The notes: generated by a model from the letters alone, not told the origin. Counted from the stretch's first letter, positions 33,918-42,030 are shown. The stretch: DNA of 64,000 nt from Neisseria sicca (GCF_003044565.1 NZ_POXG01000006.1:62001-126000); one strand, 5' to 3'. Numbers and translations are program-made.

Positions 33918-35855
33918 ATGAGCTTAATCGAATGTAAAAACATCAACCGCTACTTCGGCAGCGGCGCGAACCGCGTTCATGTTTTGAAAGATGTCAGCCT
34001 GTCGATAGAGAAGGGCGATTTCGTCGCCATCATCGGGCAGTCCGGTTCGGGCAAATCTACGCTGATGAACATCCTCGGCTGCTTGGATAGTGCGACTTCG
34101 GGTTCGTACCAAATCGACGGCATCGAAACCGCCAAAATGGAGCCGGACGAACTGGCGGCATTGCGGCGCGAACGCTTCGGCTTTATTTTCCAACGCTACA
34201 ACTTGTTAGGCTCGCTGACGGCGCGGGACAACGTCGCCCTGCCTGCCGTGTATATGGGCATGGGCGGCAAAGAGCGTTCTAATCGTGCGGAAAAATTGTT
34301 GCAGGATTTAGGTTTGGAAGGTAAAGAAGGCAACAGACCCAGCGAACTTTCCGGCGGTCAGCAACAGCGCGTCTCCATCGCCCGTGCCCTGATGAACGGC
34401 GGCGAAATCATCTTCGCCGACGAGCCAACCGGCGCGCTCGATACCGCCAGCGGCAAAAATGTGATTGAAATCATCCAAAAGCTGCATAAAGAAGGGCATA
34501 CCGTGATTATGGTGACACACGATCCCGGTATTGCCGCCATCGCTAACCGCATCATCGAAATTCGCGACGGCGAAATCATCTCCGACAGTTCAAAAAATCC
34601 CGAAATCCCCGAAAGCAAAATAGAACGCATCAAAGAAAAATCTTCGTGGCTGTTTTATTACGACCAATTTGTCGAAGCCTTCAAAATGTCGGTGCAGGCG
34701 ATTATGGCGCACAAAATGCGTTCGCTCCTGACTATGCTCGGCATCATCATCGGCATTGCCTCGGTCGTGTCCGTCGTCGCTTTGGGCAACGGCTCCGAGA
34801 AAAAAATCCTCGCAGACATCAGCGCGATGGGGACGAACACCATCAGTATTTTCCCCGGACGCGGTTTCGGCGACAGGCGCAGCGGCAGGATTAAAACCCT
34901 GACCATTGACGACGCCAAAGTCATCGCCAAGCAAAGCTACGTCGCTTCCGCCACGCCGCAGACCACCTCCGGCGGCACGCTGACCTACCGCAATACCGAC
35001 CTGTCCGCCTCGCTTTACGGCGTAGGCGAACAATATTTCGACGTGCTCGGGCTGAAGTTAGAATCAGGCCGCCTGTTTGACGAGACCGATGTGAAAGAAG
35101 ACGCGCAAGTCGTGGTGATCGACCAAAACACCAAAGAAAAACTCTTCGGCGCGGACGTCAATCCGTTGGGTAAAACCGTCCTCTTCAACAAACGCCCGCT
35201 GACCGTCATCGGCGTGATGGAAAAAGAAGAAAACTCTTTCGGCAATTCCGACGTATTGATGCTCTGGTCGCCCTATACGACCGTGATGCACCAAATCACC
35301 GGCGAGAGCCACACCAACTCGATTACCGTCAAAATCAAAGACGATGCCAATACCCAAGTCGCCGAAAAAGGGCTGACCGAGCTGCTGAAAACGCGGCACG
35401 GTACGGAAGACTTTTTCATGAACAACAGCGACAGCATCAAGCAAATGGTTGAAACCACCACCGGCACGATGAAACTGCTGATTTCCTCCATCGCCTTGAT
35501 TTCATTGGTGGTCGGCGGTATCGGCGTGATGAACATCATGCTGGTGTCCGTAACCGAGCGCACCAAAGAAATCGGCGTGCGCATGGCGATCGGCGCGCGG
35601 CGCAACAACATCCTGCAACAATTCCTGATTGAAGCGGTCTTAATCTGTATCATCGGCGGCTTGGTCGGAGTAGGGCTGTCCACGCTCATTAGCCTTGTGT
35701 TCAACCATTTCGTCACCGAATTTCCGATGGAAATTTCCATTGGCTCCGTCATCGGCGCGGTTGTCTGTTCCACCGCTATCGGCGTAGCGTTCGGTTTTAT
35801 GCCCGCCAACAAAGCCTCCAAGCTCAATCCGATTGATGCCTTGTCTAAGGATTAA
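33918..35855 (+). CDS. macB: MacB-type ABC transporter (ATPase-permease)
   Basis: A 645-residue inner-membrane ABC protein that works with MacA in export of macrolides and other substrates. The N-terminal ATPase has Walker A GQSGSGKST, signature LSGGQQQR and Walker B IIFADEPTGALD. A first membrane helix near residues 270-290 (LLTMLGIIIGIASVVSVVALG) is followed by a large periplasmic domain and three C-terminal helices with the conserved ERTKEIGVRMAIGARR. Length is normal for MacB. Confidence 0.95.
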   Translation: MSLIECKNINRYFGSGANRVHVLKDVSLSIEKGDFVAIIGQSGSGKSTLMNILGCLDSATSGSYQIDGIETAKMEPDELAALRRERFGFIFQRYNLLGSLTARDNVALPAVYMGMGGKERSNRAEKLLQDLGLEGKEGNRPSELSGGQQQRVSIARALMNGGEIIFADEPTGALDTASGKNVIEIIQKLHKEGHTVIMVTHDPGIAAIANRIIEIRDGEIISDSSKNPEIPESKIERIKEKSSWLFYYDQFVEAFKMSVQAIMAHKMRSLLTMLGIIIGIASVVSVVALGNGSEKKILADISAMGTNTISIFPGRGFGDRRSGRIKTLTIDDAKVIAKQSYVASATPQTTSGGTLTYRNTDLSASLYGVGEQYFDVLGLKLESGRLFDETDVKEDAQVVVIDQNTKEKLFGADVNPLGKTVLFNKRPLTVIGVMEKEENSFGNSDVLMLWSPYTTVMHQITGESHTNSITVKIKDDANTQVAEKGLTELLKTRHGTEDFFMNNSDSIKQMVETTTGTMKLLISSIALISLVVGGIGVMNIMLVSVTERTKEIGVRMAIGARRNNILQQFLIEAVLICIIGGLVGVGLSTLISLVFNHFVTEFPMEISIGSVIGAVVCSTAIGVAFGFMPANKASKLNPIDALSKD

Positions 35856-35857
35856 AG

Positions 35858-35893
35858 TTTCAGACGACCTCCAAACCCAAAAGGTCGTCTGAA
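35858..35893 (+). terminator. DUS-pair terminator of macB
   Basis: TTTCAGACGACCT and AAGGTCGTCTGAAA across 10 nt, right after the stop codon. Confidence 0.6.
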
Positions 35894-35926
35894 AATCCCG
35901 TTTGGCTATTGTCATCACAATGAATA

Positions 35927-36083
35927 TATAGTGGATTAACTTTAAATCAGGACAAGGCGACGAAGCCGCAGACAGTACAGATAGTAAGGAACCGATTCAC
36001 TTGGTGCTTGAGCACCTTAGAGAATCGTTCTCTTTGAGCTAAGGCGAGGCAACGCCGTACTGGTTTAAAATTAATCCACTATA
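35927..36083. repeat. Correia element, long form (157 bp)
   Basis: Ends TATAGTGGATTAAC and GTTAATCCACTATA-type with the extra internal segment of about 50 bp (ACCGATTCACTTGGTGC... GAACGATT type) that marks the long form. It ends 20 bp before the GST gene, so it may contribute its promoter. Confidence 0.95.
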
Positions 36084-36103
36084 CACACATCGAGGAAAAC
36101 CGA

Positions 36104-36775
36104 ATGATTACCCTACATGTATTGGCACAATCCCGCGCACTGCGCATCGTCTGGCTGCTCGAACTCATCGGCGCACCGTATCAAATCAAAACCTACGCGC
36201 GCCATCCCGAAACCCTGCTCGCGCCCGACGAACTCAAAGCCGTACACCCGCTGGGCAAGTCCCCCGTTATCGACGACGACGGATTCGTACTCAACGAAAG
36301 CGGCGCGATTACCGACTACCTGATTCAAACCTACGGCGGACACTTCATGCCCGAACGCGGCAGCCAAGATTACTGGCATTACCAACGCTGGCTGCACTAT
36401 GCCGAAGGTTCGCTGATGCCCTTGCTTTTGCTCGGATTAGTGTTCCGCAAAATAGAAAACGCCCCCATGCCGTTTTTCATCAAACCCGTCGCACGCAAAA
36501 TCAGCGGCAACGTCAAAAACGGCTTTATTGAACCGCAAGCTGCCCTGCATCTAGCCTATGTTGAAAACGAATTAAACGGCAAAGACTGGCTGGTCAATAA
36601 CCGGCTCAGCGGCGCGGACATCATGATGAGTTACCCGCTGCAAGCCGCCGCCGACCGCTTCGGATTGGCGGACTATCCCAACATCCGCGCCTATTTGCAG
36701 CGCATCGAAAACGACCCCGCCTATCAAACGGCGGTACAGAAAGCAGGCGGCCCGCTGCTGCGTTTGGATAAATAA
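36104..36775 (+). CDS. Glutathione S-transferase family protein
   Basis: A 223-residue cytosolic protein with an N-terminal thioredoxin-like domain (MITLHVLAQSRALRIVWLLELIGAPY) and the Glu-Ser glutathione-binding pair (LNESGAITDYL). The C-terminal helical domain holds NRLSGADIMMSYPLQ. It is not linked to an obvious pathway here. The Correia element directly upstream suggests altered expression. Confidence 0.9.
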   Translation: MITLHVLAQSRALRIVWLLELIGAPYQIKTYARHPETLLAPDELKAVHPLGKSPVIDDDGFVLNESGAITDYLIQTYGGHFMPERGSQDYWHYQRWLHYAEGSLMPLLLLGLVFRKIENAPMPFFIKPVARKISGNVKNGFIEPQAALHLAYVENELNGKDWLVNNRLSGADIMMSYPLQAAADRFGLADYPNIRAYLQRIENDPAYQTAVQKAGGPLLRLDK

Positions 36776-36940
36776 GGTCGTCTGAAAAGCAAAAGTCGGG
36801 TTTGGCTGCCCGACGAGATACCGAACACACAGTTCACACAATACATTGCGAAAACAGCCCGAAGGTCGTCCGAACCCGCAACATTTTTCAGACGACCCCT
36901 CCCGAAACAGGCATTTCAAGCCTTCAATACAAGGAAACCT

Positions 36941-37417
36941 ATGGACGTTTACGCAACATACACAGCCCATCCGCAAAGCGGCATCGAACAAATCAAAGCC
37001 TCCGCCGGCACGCCTGCCGCCGTAGCTGAATGCAGCGCAGGCAAACTCTGGGACGCGCTGCATTTCGTCCTGACCGGCAAAGGCTCGGACGATGCCGACG
37101 CGGCAAACCCGTTGAGCAAAGCCATGATTGGCAACATCCTGCGGCAGGACGAAGAAGCGGGCGAACACATCGGCTGGATTGGCGATACCGAAACCGCCGA
37201 AATAGCCCAAGCCCTGAAGCAAACCGACTTCGCCGCGCTGCTCGACGGCAAAATCGCAGCAGATTTTCAAAACAACCAAATCTACCCCGATATTTGGGGC
37301 GATGAAAAAGCCTTTGCCGAAACCCGCGCAGAATTGGCGCAGCGGTTTCAAGAACTCGCCGCGTTCTACCAAGCCGCCGCCGAACAGCATTGCGGCGTAG
37401 TGGTCAGGATTTCATGA
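36941..37417 (+). CDS. DUF1877 (YfbM-like) protein
   Basis: A 158-residue protein with features of the DUF1877/YfbM family: KLWDALHFVLTG, a GWIGDTETAEIAQAL stretch, and IYPDIWGDE. Function unknown. Preceded by an AAGGAA site. Confidence 0.75.
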   Translation: MDVYATYTAHPQSGIEQIKASAGTPAAVAECSAGKLWDALHFVLTGKGSDDADAANPLSKAMIGNILRQDEEAGEHIGWIGDTETAEIAQALKQTDFAALLDGKIAADFQNNQIYPDIWGDEKAFAETRAELAQRFQELAAFYQAAAEQHCGVVVRIS

Positions 37418-37458
37418 TTTCAGACGACCTTTTTGAATGGGAAGAGGTCGTCTGAAAA
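37418..37458 (+). terminator. DUS-pair hairpin after DUF1877 gene
   Basis: TTTCAGACGACCT and AGGTCGTCTGAAA enclose about 14 nt at the stop codon. Confidence 0.6.
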
Positions 37459-37513
37459 ACGGATTCAACGGCGAAAGGCACATGAATAATTGATTTAACT
37501 GAATTTTATTGAA

Positions 37514-37888
37514 ATGAGTAATACGAATTACGTTTGTTTTTCCTGCCGCACCGCCGTGCGCCGTCCGAAACGTTATTTCCGTCCCCAAGACAGCAGTTCG
37601 CCCCGTTGTTCGCAGTGTTCCAAACCATGTGTGGAGCTGTCGGATAGAATTCCGCTTCCGTCGAAACATAAAACCAAAGAATGGCAGAAGTTGCAGCAGG
37701 ATTTGTGGCGGCAACAGTTACAAATATTGGAGATACAGCAACGCTCCAGAGTCAGGTATAAGCATGAACTCGAACACGAAGCCGATCGGTTGGAGCGTAA
37801 ACTGCAAGAGCCGATGCATCCGCAAACTGCCAAACAGTTAAAACGTCTTCTGAAAAATTGTTTGAAGAATTTAGAACAAGTCAAATGA
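37514..37888 (+). CDS. Small zinc-ribbon protein, function unknown
   Basis: A 124-residue basic protein. An N-terminal zinc-ribbon-like arrangement (Cys8, Cys11, Cys32, Cys35, with Cys39 as extra) is followed by a long charged helix (about 55-123; WQKLQQDLWRQQLQILEIQQ) with coiled-coil character. I do not recognise a named family. The stop overlaps the next start (ATGA), so the two are translationally coupled. Confidence 0.65.
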   Translation: MSNTNYVCFSCRTAVRRPKRYFRPQDSSSPRCSQCSKPCVELSDRIPLPSKHKTKEWQKLQQDLWRQQLQILEIQQRSRVRYKHELEHEADRLERKLQEPMHPQTAKQLKRLLKNCLKNLEQVK

Positions 37889-38214
37889 CCGAGCAAGAAC
37901 TGGTGTGCCGTTTCCATCAGGCTTTAACCGATATTTCCGCCCTTGCGGAAGCCATTGGCGAACTGCATTGGAAAAGGGCTTTTTTCGACAAGGCGGCACG
38001 GACGCTCGAAAATGAATCCATGCCTTTTGAAGAACGGTTGCGGCTTGCCTGCGAACAAAGCCACGTTTTCGGCGGCATGGGTTCTTGGAATGACTCCCCT
38101 CCGTTCTCCGCCCACGAACACGGCTTGTCTGATGAATTTGAAAAGACCACTTCGGCTTTGTATGAAATACGTTCGACGGCAATGGCACATTTAAGGCGGA
38201 AGAGCGTGAAGTAG
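37885..38214 (+). CDS. Hypothetical protein coupled to the zinc-ribbon gene
   Basis: A 109-residue protein beginning MTEQELVCRFHQALTDI. An ATG nine codons upstream is possible, but the one at 37885 forms the ATGA overlap with the preceding gene. Mostly helical; no signal peptide or membrane segment. The TAG stop lies inside the end sequence of a 96-bp-type repeat (38211 onward). I do not recognise the family. Confidence 0.6.
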   Translation: MTEQELVCRFHQALTDISALAEAIGELHWKRAFFDKAARTLENESMPFEERLRLACEQSHVFGGMGSWNDSPPFSAHEHGLSDEFEKTTSALYEIRSTAMAHLRRKSVK

Positions 38215-38233
38215 CGTGGGCTTCGCCCGCGAA
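38211..38233. repeat. Solo end of the 96-bp inverted-repeat element
   Basis: GTAGCGTGGGCTTCGCCCGC matches the left end of the elements at 14945 and 15157 with one difference. No matching right end follows. Confidence 0.6.
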
Positions 38234-38292
38234 AACAAGTTGATACATCCGCTTTCAGGTTTTCAGACGAACCCAAAACCAAAGGCTAAAAC

Positions 38293-38583
38293 ATGAGTCC
38301 CGACAAAGTACGACGAAGCAAGCTGAACACGCTGACCGACCTGCCCAATGTCGGCAAAGCCGTGGCGGAGGATTTGGCTTTGCTCAGCATCACGCAGCCG
38401 CAGGATTTGGCGGGGCAGGACGCTTACGAAATGTACGACCGCCTGTGCAGCCTGACCGCAACCCGGCACGATCCCTGCATGATCGATATTTTTCTGTCGC
38501 TGGTTGATTTTATGCAGGGGAACGAACCGAAGCCGTGGTGGCATTTTACGGAACAGCGAAAAGCGTTTTTAGCCGATAAATAA
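38293..38583 (+). CDS. Cdd1-like helix-hairpin-helix protein
   Basis: A 96-residue protein of the 'pathogenicity locus' (Cdd1) family. A helix-hairpin-helix DNA-binding motif covers TLTDLPNVGKAVAEDLALL. The C-terminal CMIDIFLSLVDFMQG and PWWHFTEQRK are family hallmarks. A role in DNA transactions is suggested only by the fold. Confidence 0.8.
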   Translation: MSPDKVRRSKLNTLTDLPNVGKAVAEDLALLSITQPQDLAGQDAYEMYDRLCSLTATRHDPCMIDIFLSLVDFMQGNEPKPWWHFTEQRKAFLADK

Positions 38584-38601
38584 ACGCAGCCGATGAGATT
38601 G

Positions 38602-38637
38602 TTCAGACGACCTCGCTACCTTTCAGGTCGTCTGAAA
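38602..38637 (+). terminator. DUS-pair hairpin after Cdd1-like gene
   Basis: TTCAGACGACCT and AGGTCGTCTGAA across 11 nt. Confidence 0.55.
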
Positions 38638-38658
38638 CCTTAAACCGAAAGACACAAC

Positions 38659-40041
38659 ATGCAGAAAAAACCTTTTTTTCAGACGGCATTATCCCTGTCG
38701 CTCGCCTTTGCCTTAAGCGCGTGCGCCGTCCACAGCACCGACAAAAACCTCACGCTCGAATCGACAGGGCAGGTGATGAGCGCGGCGGAAACCGCCGAAC
38801 GTTACGACGTGAACGGCAACTGGTGGGAAATCTACCAAAGCCCGCAGCTCAACGCCTTGATGGCGCAGGCTTTGGAAAACAATATCGATTTGAAACAGGC
38901 AGCCATCAATGTCAATAAAGCCCTGTATCAGGCGAATATTTTGGGCGCGGATTTGGTGCCGTCGTTCAGCGGCTCGGTGGGCGCGTCCACATCCAAAAAC
39001 CTGAAAACCGGCAGCCACGGCAACACCTTCAGCAGCCAGCTCGGCTTGAGCTACGAATTGGATTTGTGGCGCAAACTCAGTGCCACCGCCGACGCGCAAG
39101 TGTGGGAATACCAAGCCACGCGGCAGGATATGGCGAACACGCGCCTGACTTTGATCAACAATGTCGCCGATGCCTATTTCAATATCGCCTATCTCAACGA
39201 AGCCATCGAATTGGCGCAGAAATCCCTCAAGCAATATCAGGAAATCAACCGCATTGCCGAAGCCAAGTTCCGCTACGGCAGAGCCGATTCCAGCCAGCCG
39301 ACGCAGGCGAAACAATCGCTCTTGAGTGCGCAAAACAGCCTGATTTCCCTGAAAAACAGTCTCGACACGCAAAAACAGGTTTTACGCAACCTGCTCAACC
39401 TCAAGCCGAACGAAGCCATCGCCGCCGACCCCGCACAATTCCGCCTACCGTCCGTCGAAGGCGTGAACCTCGACGTACCGATTACCGTATTGGCGAACCG
39501 CCCCGACCTGCGTGCCGCCGAATACCGCCTGCAATCTTCGCTCCAATCCGTCGAAGCGCAAAAACGCAGTTGGTATCCCTCGATTACATTGGGCGCGAGC
39601 TTGAGCACGTCGTCTGAAAAAGCCAAAAGCGCGTTCAATATCCCGCTCTTGGGCGGCTCCGCCACCATCAACCTGCCGTTCCTCAACTGGCAGACCATGA
39701 AATGGAAAGACAAAACCGCACAAGCCAATTTCGACAGCGCCAAACTCGACTTTGAAAAAGCCCTGACCACCGCGCTGAACGAAGTCAATACCAACTACCT
39801 CACCTACCAAAACGCCCAAGCCGCGCTCAACAACCAAGAACAGCGTTACGCCTTGGACAAGAAAAACAGCCGCTACTACCAAGTGCGCTACCAACACGGC
39901 AAAAACGAGCTGAAATATTGGCTGGAGGCGTTGAGTACGGAATACGGCTCTGCCCAAAACATATTGAACCAGCGGTACGAAACGCTGAAATACGAAAACA
40001 TGGTGTATAAAGCGATGGCGGGACGTTATACGCCGAAATAG
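38659..40041 (+). CDS. TolC/NodT-family outer-membrane efflux lipoprotein
   Basis: Outer-membrane channel of a tripartite pump, 460 residues. A lipoprotein signal with lipobox LSAC (Cys22) places it in the NodT group. Two repeats each carry the long alpha-helical pairs typical of the family: LMAQALENNIDLKQAAINV in the first, DLRAAEYRLQSSLQSVEAQKRSW in the second. It lies about 2.8 kb after macB and may serve MacAB, although gonococcal pumps are known to share MtrE. An internal DUS lies near 39609. Confidence 0.88.
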   Translation: MQKKPFFQTALSLSLAFALSACAVHSTDKNLTLESTGQVMSAAETAERYDVNGNWWEIYQSPQLNALMAQALENNIDLKQAAINVNKALYQANILGADLVPSFSGSVGASTSKNLKTGSHGNTFSSQLGLSYELDLWRKLSATADAQVWEYQATRQDMANTRLTLINNVADAYFNIAYLNEAIELAQKSLKQYQEINRIAEAKFRYGRADSSQPTQAKQSLLSAQNSLISLKNSLDTQKQVLRNLLNLKPNEAIAADPAQFRLPSVEGVNLDVPITVLANRPDLRAAEYRLQSSLQSVEAQKRSWYPSITLGASLSTSSEKAKSAFNIPLLGGSATINLPFLNWQTMKWKDKTAQANFDSAKLDFEKALTTALNEVNTNYLTYQNAQAALNNQEQRYALDKKNSRYYQVRYQHGKNELKYWLEALSTEYGSAQNILNQRYETLKYENMVYKAMAGRYTPK

Positions 40042-40064
40042 GGCGGTCGGCTCAGCTCAAGAGG

Positions 40065-40101
40065 TCGTCTGAAAACTGAAAAAAGCGGTTTTCAGGCGAT
40101 T
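40065..40101 (+). terminator. Imperfect DUS-pair terminator of the efflux gene
   Basis: TCGTCTGAAAAC pairs with GTTTTCAGGCGA (one wobble), followed by TTTTTG. Confidence 0.6.
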
Positions 40102-40166
40102 TTTGTCGGTTGCACATGGCTTAAGTTTGCTGCGGGCAAGGCGGCAAGCTGTGGTAAGATGGACGC

Positions 40167-40270
40167 CGTCGAAACACAGTCGGTTTGCAAAAGTCAGCCA
40201 AAACGGGCGGAGGAAACGGGTGTCTCAACGTATCAATCGTCAAGCGCAATCCGTCGGGTTGTGCTTTTTT
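40167..40270 (+). ncRNA. Candidate small RNA or leader upstream of thiD
   Basis: An extended -10-like TGGTAAGAT ends at 40160. A strong intrinsic terminator sits at 40242-40270: AAGCGCAATCC pairs with GGGTTGTGCTT using two wobbles, then TTTTT. The preceding efflux gene has its own terminator, so this one is unexplained. Alternative: GGAGG at about 40209 followed by GTG suggests a short peptide-coding leader. Confidence 0.35.
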
Positions 40271-40334
40271 GTTTTCAGACGACCTCAAGCCGCTGTCGGA
40301 TTCGGCGCATCAAACAAAAAACAGGAGAAACCAA

Positions 40335-41141
40335 ATGGAAGAAACATTCGTTCAAACGCTGACCATCGCCGGCTCGGATTCCGGCGGCGGAGCGGGGATA
40401 CAGGCGGATTTGAAGACGTTTCAGATGCGCGGCGTATTCGGCACCAGCGTGCTGACCGCCGTGACCGCGCAAAATACGCTCGGCGTATCGGCTGTGCATC
40501 TGATTCCGACCGACATCATCACTGCGCAAATCGAAGCCATCCGCGCCGATTTTGAAATCCGCGCCTATAAAATCGGGATGCTGGGTACGGCAGAAGTGAT
40601 TGAATGCGTTGCCGAAAATTTGAAAAAATGCCGTTTCGGCAAGCGCGTACTCGATCCTGTGATGATTGCCAAAGGCGGTGCGCCGCTGTTGCAGGATTCC
40701 GCCGTCGAAGCGATGAAACGCCTGCTGTTGCCAGATACCGACATTCTGACGCCCAACCTGCCCGAAGCGGAAGCCTTGACGGGCGTGCGCATTGAAAACC
40801 GCCAAGACGCGGAACGCGCCGCCAAAATCCTGCAAGATTGCGGGGTGAAAAACGTGGTGATTAAAGGCGGGCATTTGAGCGACAGCCGCAGCGAATACTG
40901 TACCGACTGGCTGTTTACGCCGGATGAAGTGTTTGAATTTACCGACCACCGCTTCCCGACGGCGCATACGCACGGCACGGGCTGCACGTTCTCCGCCTGT
41001 ATCACCGCCGAGCTGGCAAAAGGTTTTGAGACGCTAGAAGCCGTGCAAACCGCCAAAAAATACATTACCGAGGCGATTCGCAACCCGTTAAACATCGGCG
41101 CGGGACACGGTCCGGTCAATCATTGGGCGTATCGGGATTGA
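40335..41141 (+). CDS. thiD: Hydroxymethylpyrimidine/phosphomethylpyrimidine kinase
   Basis: Thiamine-synthesis kinase that phosphorylates HMP and HMP-P, 268 residues. Ribokinase-like fold with TIAGSDSGGGAGIQADLKTF at the N-terminus, VLDPVMIAKGGAPLL, TPNLPEAEALTG and the anion-hole HTHGTGCTFSACI. The ORF opens further upstream, but the ATG at 40335 has an AGGAGA site and starts at the family's N-terminus. No TPP riboswitch consensus is seen upstream. Confidence 0.95.
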   Translation: MEETFVQTLTIAGSDSGGGAGIQADLKTFQMRGVFGTSVLTAVTAQNTLGVSAVHLIPTDIITAQIEAIRADFEIRAYKIGMLGTAEVIECVAENLKKCRFGKRVLDPVMIAKGGAPLLQDSAVEAMKRLLLPDTDILTPNLPEAEALTGVRIENRQDAERAAKILQDCGVKNVVIKGGHLSDSRSEYCTDWLFTPDEVFEFTDHRFPTAHTHGTGCTFSACITAELAKGFETLEAVQTAKKYITEAIRNPLNIGAGHGPVNHWAYRD

Positions 41142-41143
41142 AC

Positions 41144-41176
41144 AAGGTCGTCTGAAACGGAAATTTCAGACGACCT
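41144..41176 (+). terminator. DUS-pair terminator of thiD
   Basis: AAGGTCGTCTGAAA and TTTCAGACGACCT across about 5 nt, directly after the stop. Confidence 0.7.
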
Positions 41177-41248
41177 CTTGCTATATTTATCAGTCAAATT
41201 TGTTTACAATATTGGGCAAACCAACTTCAACTTCGCGGAAGAGACATC

Positions 41249-41668
41249 ATGCAAGTTACATCAAAATGGATAGACGGAATGTGCTTTGTCGGCACGACCG
41301 AAAACGGACACAGCGTCGTCATGGAAGGCGCGGCGGCGGAAGGGCAGGCGAAACGCGGCCCTAGTCCGATGGAAATGCTGCTTTTGGGTGTGGCGGGCTG
41401 TTCCAGCATCGATGTCGTGATGATTGCCGAGAAACAGCGTCAAAAGGTAGTGGACTGCCAAGCGACGGTTACCGCGAAGCGCGCTGACGATGCCCCGCGC
41501 GTGTTCACCGAAATCCACATCCATTTTAAAGTCATCGGACACAATTTGACCGAATCCGCCATCGAGCGCGCCGTGCAGATGTCTGCCGAGAAATATTGTT
41601 CCGCCTCGATTATGCTGGGCAAGGCGGCGAAAATCACCCACAGTTTTGAAACCGTCGAAGCAGAGTAA
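41249..41668 (+). CDS. OsmC-family protein (YhfA-like)
   Basis: A 139-residue OsmC/Ohr-fold protein. GPSPMEMLLLGVAGCSSIDVVMIAEK carries the conserved Cys of the family. The second Cys of the redox pair aligns with KYCSASIMLGKAAKI. Such proteins reduce organic hydroperoxides or act in thiol chemistry; the YhfA-type subgroup is less characterised. Single gene ending in a DUS pair (41670-41710). Confidence 0.85.
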   Translation: MQVTSKWIDGMCFVGTTENGHSVVMEGAAAEGQAKRGPSPMEMLLLGVAGCSSIDVVMIAEKQRQKVVDCQATVTAKRADDAPRVFTEIHIHFKVIGHNLTESAIERAVQMSAEKYCSASIMLGKAAKITHSFETVEAE

Positions 41669-41669
41669 A

Positions 41670-41710
41670 TTTTCAGACGACCTCCCGTATCTTTCAGGGG
41701 TCGTCTGAAA
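41670..41710 (+). terminator. DUS-pair hairpin after OsmC-family gene
   Basis: TTTTCAGACGACCTCC and GGGGTCGTCTGAAAA across about 9 nt. Confidence 0.65.
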
Positions 41711-41759
41711 AGCGTTTAGAGGCGGAATACTGTTAAAGCGTGAATAAAGGCCGCCCGAC

Positions 41760-41850
41760 AAAAAAGCAGATATATTCACGCTACACCATGAATATATCTG
41801 CTTGCTTATTGTGGATTCTCTCTCTATCAGCCTTCATAACTTGGCCTTGT
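41760..41850 (-). ncRNA. Candidate small RNA antisense to the gntR leader region
   Basis: On the minus strand a TTGACA/CACAAT promoter with a 17-bp spacer (41885 down to 41857) predicts a start near 41850. About 90 nt later comes a 14-bp perfect stem, AGCAGATATATTCA and its complement around a 10-nt loop (41802-41765), then six T. No annotated gene on this strand uses this promoter or terminator. An 18-codon ORF (MKADRERIHNKQADIFMV) lies inside, so a small peptide is an alternative. Confidence 0.5.
41765..41802 (-). terminator. Strong orphan intrinsic terminator
   Basis: Perfect 14-bp stem, 10-nt loop, T tract only on the minus strand. Confidence 0.8.
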
Positions 41851-41856
41851 GAGGAT

Positions 41857-41885
41857 ATTGTGCAAGCTTCACTAGAAATTGTCAA
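41857..41885 (-). promoter_or_regulatory. Minus-strand promoter of the candidate small RNA
   Basis: -35 TTGACA (consensus) at 41885-41880, 17-bp spacer, -10 CACAAT at 41862-41857. Confidence 0.55.
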
Positions 41886-41891
41886 CAATTT
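41876..41891. promoter_or_regulatory. Inverted repeat, possible GntR-family operator
   Basis: AAATTGT and ACAATTT, perfect 7-bp arms around CA. It covers the -35 of the small-RNA promoter and lies 140 bp before the GntR gene. Confidence 0.35.
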
Positions 41892-42030
41892 TTAATTATA
41901 TCTTAATCAGATTTTGTGCTATATCGAAATGGAATCAAGCAAAAAGCGATAAGGGGCGGGTTGCTGCCGTTGCAAAATTTCTGTTATTTCAAACGATATG
42001 ACACGCCAGACTATGAGGAGAGCTTAAATA

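Noticed and set aside
40102..40334. TPP riboswitch before thiD
   Set aside because: The conserved CUGAGA and ACCUGAUC/GGAUAAUGC blocks are absent.
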